From Planctomycetales bacterium (GTDB lineage: Bacteria > Planctomycetota > Planctomycetia > Pirellulales > Pirellulaceae): 42,189 nucleotides of DNA. The stretch lies in the NCBI GenBank assembly GCA_020427005.1, contig JAGQOY010000037.1, positions 1 through 42,189 on the forward strand. The letters run 5' to 3'. Position numbers and translations under genes: made by a program. Under the pieces are notes generated by a model. It did no database searches and was not told the origin of the DNA. It was given only the letters and a program-made list of their open reading frames with translations. Shown one piece after another: positions 16,327 through 25,374 of this stretch (within the stretch, counting starts at the first letter, position 1; every line of letters starts with the position of its first letter).

Positions 16327-17325
16327 ATGGGAAACAAACTGTCGCTTTCTCGGCGTGCCCTACTTGTCGCTGGTGGAATCTTAGGATTAGGCGGATCAAG
16401 CTTCGTTTATGAGCGATGGATAAAGGAAAAATCTCGCTGCTTTGTGGCACGCAATCAGAGCTACGGGCGAGACCTGGCACGAACAATTCAGGACGGTTTG
16501 CTGAGCGTTGGATTTGATCCGCGCAGTATTCGAAGTAAGCAAGTGCTATTGAAGCCGAATTTGGTCGAGCCGACGCGAGCAGCTCCTCACATGACGACCC
16601 ACCCAGCCATCCTGTCGGCAGCAATTGAAGTGTTCAAGAATTGGGGTGCACGAATTTGTGTGGGAGAGGCACCGGGGCATGTGCGAGATTCGGAGATGGC
16701 CTTACGTGCAGCTGATATCGCTCACGTCCTATTGGATTCGCAAACTCGTTTTGCAGATCTTAACTACGAGCCCACACGTTGGTCGGAGAATCGCGGCCAT
16801 GCATCCAAACTAAAAGGGTTCTACTTTCCTCAAAGCGTGCTAGAAGCTGACTTGATCGTCTCCATGCCCAAACTTAAGACTCATCATTGGATGGGAGTGA
16901 CTGCCAGTTTGAAGAATATGTATGGAGTGATTCCGGGAAGCCGTTATGGTTGGCCCAAAAACGTGTTGCACTTCAACGGCATTCCTGAAACGGTAGTAGA
17001 TATTAATGCATCGTTGCCGCCACGGGTTTCCATTGTTGATGCAATTGACTGCATGGAAGGTGATGGCCCAATTATGGGGTCGAAAAAAACGATGGGCTTA
17101 GTGGCAGTCGGGCTGGACATGGTCGCAGTTGATGCCACCCTCTGCCGCATTATGGGCATGGATCCGAGCAAGATTCCCTACTTGCAACTTGTCGATCAAG
17201 GAGTAAATCGACTGAGCGATTGGAGCATTGAACAGGTGGGGGAATCTTGGCAAAGCCTACAAACTCCGTTCGAAATCTTGAAGCGACCGGAGTTGCAGGC
17301 CATGCGATTGTCGCTTGTCACGTAG
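16327..17325 (+). CDS. DUF362 domain protein with Tat-like leader
   Basis: A 332-residue DUF362 protein. The N-terminus has a twin arginine (Arg9-Arg10 in LSRRALLVAGGILGLGG) followed by a hydrophobic stretch, so Tat export or a membrane anchor is likely. The family core is clear: VLLKPNLVEP near residue 80, THPAILSAAIEVFKNWG, VSMPKLKTHHWMGVTASLKN near 180-200, and VAVGLDMVAVDATLCRIMG near the C-terminus. Unlike many relatives it has no four-cysteine ferredoxin motif. The start is ATG 16327, 1 base after the stop of the toroid gene; a longer frame from 16249 would overlap that gene and has no support. Biochemical function of the family is poorly known. Confidence 0.88.
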   Translation: MGNKLSLSRRALLVAGGILGLGGSSFVYERWIKEKSRCFVARNQSYGRDLARTIQDGLLSVGFDPRSIRSKQVLLKPNLVEPTRAAPHMTTHPAILSAAIEVFKNWGARICVGEAPGHVRDSEMALRAADIAHVLLDSQTRFADLNYEPTRWSENRGHASKLKGFYFPQSVLEADLIVSMPKLKTHHWMGVTASLKNMYGVIPGSRYGWPKNVLHFNGIPETVVDINASLPPRVSIVDAIDCMEGDGPIMGSKKTMGLVAVGLDMVAVDATLCRIMGMDPSKIPYLQLVDQGVNRLSDWSIEQVGESWQSLQTPFEILKRPELQAMRLSLVT

Positions 17326-17358
17326 TTCATTGGCTGTCACAGCAGATACCAATCAAGG

Positions 17359-18234
17359 CTATTTTGGGTTGTTGCTCCAGTTTTTCTGTTTGGCGACCCA
17401 GATGGAAGTGTGGGCGTGGTGCAGCAGGTGGCGGGTAACACTGCCCACAATCCAAGCGGAAATTCCAGAGGCGCTAGTGGCTCCGCAGAAGACTAGATCT
17501 GCGGCTTGTTCGTGAATATGTTGTTGCAATCCACTTCCAATGTGCAAGGACTCCCTTACCACGTTGTAAACGTGTGCTCCATTGTCAATGGACTCACAGA
17601 CCTGAGATGTAATTCTTTCAGCGTTTTCGATCGCTTCGGCGTCATAGATTTCGGTTTCAGGTAGCAGAGAAGGTCTTTCTAAGAACGCCGCAACAGATAT
17701 TTTTGACGACACGCCCCAATTAAAAGAATGCAATTGTCGGCACGCTTCTTGAGCACCTACAGAGCCGTCATAGGCTAAAACTACTTTGAGACCGCTAGCG
17801 TCATTAACTCCCTTCTCGGAAGAATGTACTATCAAGGTACTGCATTGGGCGTGATTGGCAACATAGTCGCTTGTACTACCGAGCACGGCTCGCGCCAATC
17901 CACTTCGATCTGCTGCCCCCAGAACGATCAAGTCGGCTTCTAGTTCTCTAGCACGGTCGAGTAGTTGTTGCTTGGCGCGTCCAGAGACGATGAGCGAAGT
18001 GTGTGACAATTGCCCCGCTTGCAAGATTTTTCCCACCTGTTGTTGAGCCAACTCCAATTCGCGTTTTTCGGCCTCGCTGGCCTGATTCGGCTTGGTTCCA
18101 AACGTGCTTGGTGCACCTTCGTGCATTACAGAAATCAAGCAAATGCTGGGTTTTTCTACCCAAGGTAACCGTGTTAGCAATTCTGCTGCTTGGCACGCGA
18201 TTTGACTATGACTGACCGCAAAAATAATTTTCAT
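17359..18234 (-). CDS. Tandem universal stress protein (two UspA domains)
   Basis: A 291-residue cytoplasmic protein made of two UspA domains. The first (about 1-140) begins MKIIFAVSHS and ends with LVILGAADRS through LGSTSDYVANHAQCSTLIV. The second (about 150-285) has KVVLAYDGSVGAQEAC and ends with VFCGATSASGIS through VGSVTRHLLHHAHTSIWV. In both domains the first and last parts of the ATP motif G-2x-G-9x-G(S/T) remain, but the second glycine is Asp in one and Ser in the other, so nucleotide binding may be altered. The gene is convergent with the DUF362 gene at a 33-base distance; no terminator is visible between them. Confidence 0.9.
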   Translation of the reverse strand: MKIIFAVSHSQIACQAAELLTRLPWVEKPSICLISVMHEGAPSTFGTKPNQASEAEKRELELAQQQVGKILQAGQLSHTSLIVSGRAKQQLLDRARELEADLIVLGAADRSGLARAVLGSTSDYVANHAQCSTLIVHSSEKGVNDASGLKVVLAYDGSVGAQEACRQLHSFNWGVSSKISVAAFLERPSLLPETEIYDAEAIENAERITSQVCESIDNGAHVYNVVRESLHIGSGLQQHIHEQAADLVFCGATSASGISAWIVGSVTRHLLHHAHTSIWVAKQKNWSNNPK

Positions 18235-18333
18235 AGTGTGGTATCTCGCTAGTAAAACGGAGAGGCTCTAATCTTAGAATAGCACTTAGTTAATCTGCTA
18301 CGAGGATACGGACTTCATTTTGAAAGCAATCTT

Positions 18334-19455
18334 GTGCGATTTATTGATAAATGTTGGCTAGCAATTGCTGTCACCACCTGGATGAATATCGGCGTGGGAT
18401 CTGCGGTAAGTCAAGATGTTCGACAAATTACAGTTGGTACAGGCGGTAGGTGCTTTGAGCATCAGGGGCAACTGTTTGTACCATGTGGCGCTAACTATGA
18501 CCATGATCGAACAGGGAGGTTGCTGGAAGATTATTGGATTGAAGAATGGGAAACAGTTGAAGAGGATATGCAAGAACTCAAGCAGTTGGGCGCCAACGTC
18601 GTGCGCATACACCTTCAGTTCGGCAAGTTCATGCTTGACCCAGAGCGAGTAAATGTAGCTCAAAAGGAACAGTTGATTAGACTGCTGAAGTTAGCTGAAG
18701 AAATAGGTGTGTGGTTGGATATCACTGGCCTAGGTTGTTATCACAAATCGGAAACGCCCGAATGGTATGACGCATTGGATCGCCAACAACGATGGGAGGC
18801 TCAAGCCAATTTTTGGACGCAGGTGGCGACTTGCGGGCGCGGCAGCAAGGCCATATTTTGCTACGACTTAATGAATGAACCTATTTTGCCGGGACGAACG
18901 CCGGAGTCCGATTGGTTGGCGCCAGAGCGATTTGGTAAGACGTTTGTGCAGCGGATTGCACTTGACCTGGAAGGTTTAACCCGTGAAGAGATGGCGCAAC
19001 AGTGGTTACAAAAACTAACTTCAGCAATTCGGCAAGTCGACTCCGAACACTTGATAACAGTGGGAGTAATTCCATGGGCACAGGTCTTTCCCGGTGCCAA
19101 ACCAATTTTCTATTCTCCTGAATGTTTGCCTTGGTTAGATTTCGTCAGCGTACATGTCTATCCCAAGCAAGACGAAGTTGAAAAAACGTTACTTGCACTC
19201 AAGGTCTATGACCTGGGCAAACCACTGGTAGTAGAAGAGATCTTTCCTTTGCAATGCAGCCTGAATGAAGTGGAGCATTTCATAAAATCAGCGGTGGTCG
19301 TAGATGGGTGGATAAGCTTTTACTGGGGAGAGACAATCGACGAATGTCGGCAACAGTCGGACTTGCCGCACCAGATAACGGCGCAATGGCTAGAGAGTTT
19401 CTATCCGCTCGTAAAGTCCCTAGACTTCGCATCACGGTGCACTGAAAGTGACTAA
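18334..19455 (+). CDS. Secreted GH5-like glycoside hydrolase
   Basis: A 373-residue protein with a signal peptide ending near residue 26 (VGSAVSQ). The body looks like a (beta/alpha)8 glycoside hydrolase of the GH5/mannanase type: FVPCGANYDHD at the front, GANVVRIHLQFG, the acid/base strand CYDLMNEP with Glu182, and a late strand LVVEEIF with Glu301/Glu302 as the probable nucleophile. GVWLDITGLGCYH and FVSVHVYPKQDE fit strands 3 and 6. The substrate cannot be read from the sequence. The start is GTG 18334, preceded by a weak GAAAG. It is the first of three secreted proteins in a row, consistent with polysaccharide or glycoprotein breakdown. Confidence 0.75.
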   Translation: MRFIDKCWLAIAVTTWMNIGVGSAVSQDVRQITVGTGGRCFEHQGQLFVPCGANYDHDRTGRLLEDYWIEEWETVEEDMQELKQLGANVVRIHLQFGKFMLDPERVNVAQKEQLIRLLKLAEEIGVWLDITGLGCYHKSETPEWYDALDRQQRWEAQANFWTQVATCGRGSKAIFCYDLMNEPILPGRTPESDWLAPERFGKTFVQRIALDLEGLTREEMAQQWLQKLTSAIRQVDSEHLITVGVIPWAQVFPGAKPIFYSPECLPWLDFVSVHVYPKQDEVEKTLLALKVYDLGKPLVVEEIFPLQCSLNEVEHFIKSAVVVDGWISFYWGETIDECRQQSDLPHQITAQWLESFYPLVKSLDFASRCTESD

Positions 19456-19721
19456 GCTGGACCACAGCGGAATCTATCTGGAATGTAAGGTGGCATCGGA
19501 GGAAAGTCGCCTGTCTCGGAGGAGAAGCGATGTGTCTTAGTCCGACAGTACTTTAGCCCGGAGCTCAAATAGCCAAAGAATAATTTGTACTATGGCCGCG
19601 ATTCTTGCGTCGGGATAGTTCCCCTGTTAAACTCGTTTTCCCTATGAGCTCGAGTTTATTGAGGTAAAATTGTCTGAAATAAACCACCCAAACCATCCTT
19701 GTTTTAATATTGATTTCAACT
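19456..19721. other. Intergenic region before the PhoPQ-related gene
   Basis: No gene is supported. TTGAGGTAAAATTG has a good ribosome-site spacing to TTG 19670, which opens a 63-codon frame out of phase with, and overlapping, the next gene; its composition is poor, so it is at most a short leader. Confidence 0.3.
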
Positions 19722-21182
19722 ATGTCTTATGCTCATGTTCTCCAAAGTCTGATTCTCGGTCTTGTAGTGATTGGCGTATCGCTAGGGCAAGAACGCCCAC
19801 CACGTCCTCAAGTAGCCACTGCTGCTGTCGATCCACTCGTATCAGTCGAGACCCCACTTAATACAGAACCGACAGCCTTGGACCGTTACGTAGCCACTCC
19901 CGATCCGACTTATGAGTGGAAAGTGATACACCAAGAAGAAACACAGCTTGGAACTGTATTCATAATTGACATGAAGAGTCAAACATGGTTGCGGCCGGAT
20001 GAAGTCGATAGGAATGTATGGCAGCATTGGCTGACCGTTTTCAAACCACGCGTGGTGGATAGTAACAAAGCGTTACTGCTTATTGCTGGAGGGGCTAACG
20101 GCAAGGAATCGCCGAAATCTTTAGATCCTCAGATCAGTACAATTGCTGCAGCGACAAGGACGGTGGTGGCAGAAATTAAGATGATTCCGAATCAACCACT
20201 TATTTTTCACGGCGATGGAATCCCTCGAACAGAAGATGACCTGATAGGGTACACGTGGGATTATTTTTTGAAGACCGGAGACGAACGCTGGCCAGCTCGC
20301 TTGCCGATGGTCAAATCTGTTGTTCGGGCGATGGACACCATCGAGGCCCTTATGGCAACCGATGAAGGTGGAAATAAAGTAGTCAATCAGTTTATTGTTG
20401 CAGGTGGCTCGAAAAGAGGTTGGACAACATGGATGACCGCGGCAGTCGATAAGCGAGTTGTGGGGATTGCACCCATTGTGATCGATGTCCTTAACGTAGA
20501 TGTGTCGATGCGTCATCACTACGCTGCTTATGGGTTTTGGGCAGAAGCAATCGGTGATTATGTGCACCATAAGATAATGGATCGACGAAATACCGATCGT
20601 TATTATCAGTTATTGAAGTTGGTGGATCCGTTTGCGTATCGAGACCGCTTTACGATGCCCAAGTGTATCATTAACGCTACCGGTGATCAGTTCTTCTGTC
20701 CCGATTCGTCCCACTATTATTTTGATGAATTGCCAGGGGAAAAACATTTGTGTTATGTGCCAAATTCAGAACATTCTCTTAAGGGAACGGATGCGATCGA
20801 ATCGTTGATTGCATTTCATTATTCGATTGTGCATGATCTTAAGCTACCCAAATTCGATTGGAAAATCGACAATGGTCAGCTGTTGACTGTGCGTTGCGAA
20901 ACCCAACCGCAGCACGTTTACTTGTGGACCGCCACCAATCCTAAGGGTCGGGATTTTCGAGTGGATACTATTGGCCGAGCATACGAATCTGTCGAATTGC
21001 ATCCCAATGGTGGTGGCAGCTATGCAACGCAACTAAAGTCGCCGAATGAAGGTTGGTCGGCGTCGTTCGTCCAGTGTGAATTTGACATTGGGGCGCCCAC
21101 ACCAATTCGATTGACAACCGATGTGTTTATCTTGCCCGACCTACTACCGCATTTGGAAAAGCCAATTCCCGTTATCGAGTAA
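19722..21182 (+). CDS. PhoPQ-activated pathogenicity-related protein (secreted alpha/beta hydrolase)
   Basis: A PhoPQ_related (PF10142-type) protein, a family common in planctomycetes. From ATG 19722 the first 26 residues form a signal peptide (SYAHVLQSLILGLVVIGVSLGQ); TTG 19710 is an alternative start. The family region runs from about residue 45 to 380, with DPTYEWKV, TWLRPDEVDRNVWQHWL, and the nucleophile elbow VAGGSKRGWTTW (Ser230). INATGDQFFCPDSSHYY supplies Asp322, and NSEHSLKG supplies His351, a plausible Ser-Asp-His triad. The C-terminal 100 residues look like a beta-sandwich. The natural substrate is not known; the family name reflects one PhoPQ-regulated Salmonella member and does not imply virulence here. 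Confidence 0.92.
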   Translation: MSYAHVLQSLILGLVVIGVSLGQERPPRPQVATAAVDPLVSVETPLNTEPTALDRYVATPDPTYEWKVIHQEETQLGTVFIIDMKSQTWLRPDEVDRNVWQHWLTVFKPRVVDSNKALLLIAGGANGKESPKSLDPQISTIAAATRTVVAEIKMIPNQPLIFHGDGIPRTEDDLIGYTWDYFLKTGDERWPARLPMVKSVVRAMDTIEALMATDEGGNKVVNQFIVAGGSKRGWTTWMTAAVDKRVVGIAPIVIDVLNVDVSMRHHYAAYGFWAEAIGDYVHHKIMDRRNTDRYYQLLKLVDPFAYRDRFTMPKCIINATGDQFFCPDSSHYYFDELPGEKHLCYVPNSEHSLKGTDAIESLIAFHYSIVHDLKLPKFDWKIDNGQLLTVRCETQPQHVYLWTATNPKGRDFRVDTIGRAYESVELHPNGGGSYATQLKSPNEGWSASFVQCEFDIGAPTPIRLTTDVFILPDLLPHLEKPIPVIE

Positions 21183-21236
21183 CGCAAAGACCTTTACTCC
21201 GATTTGTACTATTTAAGATAGGCACTATTACTTCAA

Positions 21237-22433
21237 ATGAACCCCGTGTTTTGTAGATTGCTTGTCGGCTCGTGCCTTTTACTAACGCAGCCTTGTTTGC
21301 TATCGGCCCAGTCGGTTTATGAAGCGGAATTGATTTTTCCGCTGAACTCGGAACACAACCACGCGCCCGGTATTGTAGAAACTGCTCAGGGTGATCTGCT
21401 TGTATCATGGTACCGAGGCTCGGGAGAACGTCGTGCTGATGACGTACGGGTCATGGGAGCATGGAAGAGAAAGGCCGAGCAAGGTTGGTCTGATGCGTTT
21501 GTTATGGCTGATACACCAGGATTTCCAGACTGCAATACATGTATGTTTTTGGACTCAGAGAATCGTATTTGGCTGTTCTGGCCATTGATTCTGGCGAACA
21601 CTTGGGAATCTTGTATTACACAGTATCGAGTATCGGATTCCTACATACAGGCTGGAACACCGCAATGGCAGGAGCAAGGCCAAATCCTGCTCAGGCCGGC
21701 AGATTTTAGCCCACAGGCCAACAAGCTACTCGACGAACTCCTAACACAAGTACCCGCTGAAATTTCGACCCGCGCAAATGAAGCCGTAGCGGAAGCAAGG
21801 GCTCGCCTAGCAGATCCCTTATACCAACGTCTGGGTTGGCAGCCACGGTGTAAACCCACGGTGTTACCCAGTGGCAGAATATTGCTACCCTTATATTCCG
21901 ATACGTTTTCGATTTCGATTATGGCGATCAGCGACGATGCTGGGAAAAACTGGTATGCCAGTGGTCCGTTGTTAGGCTTTGGCAATATTCAACCCAGCGT
22001 ACTTAGAAAAAACAACGGGCACTTGGTGGCCTACATGCGAGAAAACGGTTATACCGATCATGTGCGTATTTCGGAATCTCGCGACGATGGACTAACTTGG
22101 AGTCATGTGACCAGCAGTGAACTTCCTAATCCCGGATCTGGCTTGGATGCGGTACGATTGGCAAATGGACATTGGTGCCTCGTTTATAACGATTCAACTC
22201 AGAATCGATCCACTTTGGCAATTTCGGTTTCTGAGGATGAAGGGCAAACATGGAAATGGACGAGACATCTGGAGAGAGCGGAAGCGGGAAGCTACCACTA
22301 TCCGTCGGTCATTCAGGGCGCGGACGGCCTGATTCATGTCGTATATTCCTACTTCGTCACGGGTGGAAAAAGTATGAAGCACGTTGTCTTAAACGAGGAA
22401 TGGATACATCAATCTGATAGTGGCGTGAAGTAG
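21237..22433 (+). CDS. Secreted BNR-repeat sialidase-like protein
   Basis: A 398-residue six-bladed beta-propeller protein of the BNR_2 family. The signal peptide ends near residue 25 (CLLSAQS). HNHAPGIVE and GDLLVSWYRGS form the typical N-terminal blade, and RWQPRCKP-like and VLPSGRILLPLYSD segments hold the catalytic-arginine region. Three Asp-box turns are visible: SDDAGKNWY near residue 233, ESRDDGLTW near 280 and SEDEGQTWKW near 331. Whether it removes sialic acid or another sugar is open, since planctomycete members are mostly untested. It starts 54 bases after the PhoPQ-related gene, so the two are likely co-transcribed. There is no clear ribosome site. Confidence 0.88.
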   Translation: MNPVFCRLLVGSCLLLTQPCLLSAQSVYEAELIFPLNSEHNHAPGIVETAQGDLLVSWYRGSGERRADDVRVMGAWKRKAEQGWSDAFVMADTPGFPDCNTCMFLDSENRIWLFWPLILANTWESCITQYRVSDSYIQAGTPQWQEQGQILLRPADFSPQANKLLDELLTQVPAEISTRANEAVAEARARLADPLYQRLGWQPRCKPTVLPSGRILLPLYSDTFSISIMAISDDAGKNWYASGPLLGFGNIQPSVLRKNNGHLVAYMRENGYTDHVRISESRDDGLTWSHVTSSELPNPGSGLDAVRLANGHWCLVYNDSTQNRSTLAISVSEDEGQTWKWTRHLERAEAGSYHYPSVIQGADGLIHVVYSYFVTGGKSMKHVVLNEEWIHQSDSGVK

Positions 22434-22476
22434 TTGTAAATCTGACTAGTTTTATTTAGCCGATATGTCATCACCC

Positions 22477-22497
22477 AAAAAACGGCTTCGGCCGTGG
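22477..22497 (-). terminator. Rho-independent terminator of the acyl-CoA-dehydrogenase-like gene
   Basis: Read on the minus strand, ACGGC, loop CGAA, GCCGT is followed by six T's. It lies just past the stop of the minus-strand gene at 22504 and between convergent genes. Confidence 0.75.
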
Positions 22498-22503
22498 AAT
22501 GTC

Positions 22504-23574
22504 TTAACTGAGTTGCGCAAGTTCGCATAGGTTGGCAGTCATAACCGGCTGTGGACAGCTCCAGACAAGGAAGAATAAAGCTTCTCGCGCCCAACGCCCA
22601 GCGGGATGTGTGGCAACGAAGCCGGCACCTTTGGAAGCGCTTAGGGCTGCTTGAGTGCTGCGCAGGACGAGTGAATTAGCCCGCTGACGAAGCTCAGCAA
22701 CTGAAGTATCGCAGGTACCAAGTGTTATCTTTTCCAGTGTGGATTGCAACTCGTGGACATCTTCGCGAATTTTTGTCGCAACAGCTACAAGCTCAGGGCG
22801 TTTACTAGCCTGATCCATTAAGAAGCTTGTGGCAGCCAATGCTAAACCTACAGCTAATGTCGATGTTTGCAATCCGCCCGTTCCACCGCCCGAATTGGTT
22901 AACAAGACATCTTTGATGGGACCGGCGAGTACTTCATTGGGTTCGACTCGGACATTGTCAAAATTAACCTGATCGGTACAACTTGCCGTTAGCGCTACTA
23001 ACGGAATCCCAGGCCCACAAGTGAGACCAATTCTCTCCCGAGGGATTGCCATCATGATCTGGCGTTCATCCTGCAGGGTAGCACCAATCACGAGCACATC
23101 CGCGGCAGTGGCTCCAGTGACCCAGGGGGAAAAACCATTTAGCAGGAAAGCGCCGTCTGGTGACTCCGTGGCTTGTAGGACCGGCGCTGATAGGTGCTGT
23201 CGACTAGTACTGAGGTGGCTTATTCCCACGGTTGTAAACATCTCTCCACTTGCCAACTGTGGTAAGAGCAGTTGGCGCAGCCGTTGGTTGTTACTGCCTG
23301 CGATTCGTTTGCAAGCCGCGTTCCATTGAGTGAGAATAAACGTTGTGGTCAAGCAGCATTGACTTAAGCGCAGGTAACCTGCGAGTATCTGGCTTTCGCT
23401 CCAACCCCAGCCGCCGAATTCCAAATTAACAAACCATCGAAAAACGTTGTATTCTTTGCAAAGTTTCAGTTGTTGTTCGGGCCAATTCCCTGAGGCATCC
23501 ACGAGGCTTGCTTGGGACGAAAGCCCTTCACACAGTGCATCTAGTTGTTCACTTTGCTGAGAATCCATAGTCAT
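22504..23574 (-). CDS. Acyl-CoA dehydrogenase-fold flavoprotein
   Basis: A 356-residue protein of the acyl-CoA dehydrogenase superfamily. An N-terminal helical domain (about 1-110) has EFGGWGWSESQILAGY. The beta domain (about 120-215) has GISHLSTSR, then FLLNGFSPWVTGATAADVLV, and FDNVRVEPNEVLAGP. A short helical C-terminal domain has KGAGFVATHPAGRWAREALF, where true dehydrogenases keep their flavin contacts. The pattern is nearer to the DszC/SfnB-like flavin-dependent members than to classical beta-oxidation enzymes, and no catalytic Glu base is obvious, so the substrate and reaction are uncertain. The start may be ATG 23574 or the ATG two codons later. A strong terminator follows. Confidence 0.8.
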   Translation of the reverse strand: MTMDSQQSEQLDALCEGLSSQASLVDASGNWPEQQLKLCKEYNVFRWFVNLEFGGWGWSESQILAGYLRLSQCCLTTTFILTQWNAACKRIAGSNNQRLRQLLLPQLASGEMFTTVGISHLSTSRQHLSAPVLQATESPDGAFLLNGFSPWVTGATAADVLVIGATLQDERQIMMAIPRERIGLTCGPGIPLVALTASCTDQVNFDNVRVEPNEVLAGPIKDVLLTNSGGGTGGLQTSTLAVGLALAATSFLMDQASKRPELVAVATKIREDVHELQSTLEKITLGTCDTSVAELRQRANSLVLRSTQAALSASKGAGFVATHPAGRWAREALFFLVWSCPQPVMTANLCELAQLS

Positions 23575-23681
23575 GCGGTTGTTCGAGTGATTCGCCTAAA
23601 TTTAAATACTGGAAACGGCAACTATTCTCCACCTAGAGAGGTTCATTAGCAACCGCCGGGGAAGATCGTCTGATCCAAAGA

Positions 23682-24560
23682 TTAGCTCAACCCAATTTCG
23701 AGCTTAGTTGACTGCTTCTTACGAATTTTGAGATTGAAAAACTCAACTAGCAGAGCGAATGCCATTGCGAAGTAGATATACCCTTTGCTGATTGGAGTTC
23801 CAATGCCTTCGGCAACTAGCATAACTCCAATCAAAAGGAGGAAGTTCAGCGCCAGCATTTTAATGGTTGGATTGCGACCGACGAAATCGCCAACTTGGTT
23901 TGCAAACAGGATCATGGCTCCGATAGCGATGACGACGGCCAAAATCATTACCCAAAGTTGCTCAGCCATGCCGACTGCAGTAATGACGCTATCGAGCGAG
24001 AAAATAATATCCATCACTCCCACTTTAAATACGATACTTGTTAGGCTCGGGTGAGAAACCTTGGAATCAAGCGTATCGTGCTCACCTTCATCCTCAACTT
24101 CATGGTGAATCTCTCGCACACTGTTATAAATCAGGAATAGTCCGCCCGCTAACAAGATAATGTCTCGCCAAGAGATGCCGATAAAATCTTCCCAAGCTTC
24201 AATATCAAAGTTCTCCGGAGAGTCTGGGAGATTGGATGGTCGTGTTTCAAGGGTGCCCATGGCGGGCTCGGCATGAGGTAGAGGAACATGATGTCGATGC
24301 ACGAAATAACTCTTTAGACCGTCCATGGGAAAGAAATCACTGAGAATGACAACGGGCGTTACTAACTGGGCGACCCAAAAAATACAACCTAAGAGCATTA
24401 CACGTGTGAAAAGCGCGAGTAGTAATCCTAGTTTGCGTCCGAGCGACTGTTGGCTGACAGGAAGTTTGCTCGTCAATATGGATACAAAGACGATATTGTC
24501 TATGCCCAGAACGATCTCCATCATACTGAGTGCAATGAGTGCAATTAATGACTCTATCAT
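23682..24560 (-). CDS. TerC-family membrane protein (probable metal exporter)
   Basis: A 292-residue polytopic protein of the TerC/Alx/YkoY family, members of which export manganese or calcium. The two family motifs are present: EIVLGIDNIVFVSIL with Asp21 at the N-terminus and DIIFSLDSVITAVGMAEQ near residues 185-200. Two cytoplasmic or lumenal loops are long and charged: one of about 45 residues after membrane segment 3 containing HRHH and several acidic residues, and one with HHEVEDEGEHD. The latter could bind metal. It starts 13 bases after the TSUP gene and probably forms an operon with it. No riboswitch-like leader is evident, since the leader would lie before the TSUP gene. Confidence 0.9.
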   Translation of the reverse strand: MIESLIALIALSMMEIVLGIDNIVFVSILTSKLPVSQQSLGRKLGLLLALFTRVMLLGCIFWVAQLVTPVVILSDFFPMDGLKSYFVHRHHVPLPHAEPAMGTLETRPSNLPDSPENFDIEAWEDFIGISWRDIILLAGGLFLIYNSVREIHHEVEDEGEHDTLDSKVSHPSLTSIVFKVGVMDIIFSLDSVITAVGMAEQLWVMILAVVIAIGAMILFANQVGDFVGRNPTIKMLALNFLLLIGVMLVAEGIGTPISKGYIYFAMAFALLVEFFNLKIRKKQSTKLEIGLS

Positions 24561-24573
24561 GTGCGCGAAACTC

Positions 24574-25374
24574 TCACCATTTGAGCCAGGGATCCAGTAA
24601 GCTACTCAGAGCCAACATCAAGAGACAAACGTAGGTGATTGGCCGCAGCCATCGATCTCCAAGCCAACTTCCAAGTCTTAGTCCTAAAGCAGCGCTTGCT
24701 AGGACAAACGGGATTGAAAGTGTGGCAACGCCCACCGCCTGCCAGACCGTTGTGCCAAACTTGTAATGGAGCAAGCAAATCTGAGGAATGAAATTGCTAA
24801 TATACATTGCAAACAAAAACGCCCTTGCCCGATCAGCCGAATAGCGCCTCCCATGCACCCATAGAACCATGGGAGGACCACTCATACCGCTGATGCCTTG
24901 CAGAATGCCGCTGGAGCCGAACGTTACGATAATCCAAAAAGGGTGGTCAGCATTTTTCCATTCTATATCGACAAAGGATTGAACAATGACGGCCAAAAGA
25001 ATTAACAGACCGACAAACTGGTTGATGCTTTCAGCACTCCAGGACATCACTAGCGCTAGACCGGCAACTCCAATGGGCAAAGCTCCAATTCGTATTGTTG
25101 CGGGAAAAACGATTTCACGGTAATCGATACTGTGCCGGAGTTTCCATACTGCAAACATGTTTTGTGGTAACATTGCAGTAATAATTAGCACCTGTGAGGT
25201 CATCAGGTCGATGCCCACCCACAACAGTAGTGGCAGGCCGAAAAGCGCAGCAGCAAAACCAACTGTGGCTTGAATAAATGCAGCTGTGGCCAGAATCAGT
25301 ATCGACCACAAGATAATACTGAATGGAAAGTCACCTGTGCTGTTTAATGTCTGAGCTATGAATTCAAGTAGCAA
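24574..25374 (-). CDS. TSUP-family transporter (TauE/SafE type)
   Basis: A 266-residue membrane protein with about eight hydrophobic segments, of the sulfite exporter TauE/SafE family. Landmarks are AAFIQATVGFAAALFGLPLL in the first repeat and QGISGMSGPPMVLWVHGRRY in the second, the paired Gly-rich motifs of the family. Members move sulfite, sulfoacetate or related organic acids across the inner membrane; the substrate here is unknown. The start is TTG 25374, directly followed by CTA CTT, as no ATG fits the first membrane segment. It is the first gene of a probable two-gene operon with terC. Confidence 0.88.
   Translation of the reverse strand: MLLEFIAQTLNSTGDFPFSIILWSILILATAAFIQATVGFAAALFGLPLLLWVGIDLMTSQVLIITAMLPQNMFAVWKLRHSIDYREIVFPATIRIGALPIGVAGLALVMSWSAESINQFVGLLILLAVIVQSFVDIEWKNADHPFWIIVTFGSSGILQGISGMSGPPMVLWVHGRRYSADRARAFLFAMYISNFIPQICLLHYKFGTTVWQAVGVATLSIPFVLASAALGLRLGSWLGDRWLRPITYVCLLMLALSSLLDPWLKW

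Noticed and set aside
19670..19861. 63-codon frame with a good ribosome site before the PhoPQ-related gene
   Set aside because: It runs out of phase into the signal-peptide codons of the real gene and its later residues are low-complexity Ser/Thr/Cys; at most a leader peptide.
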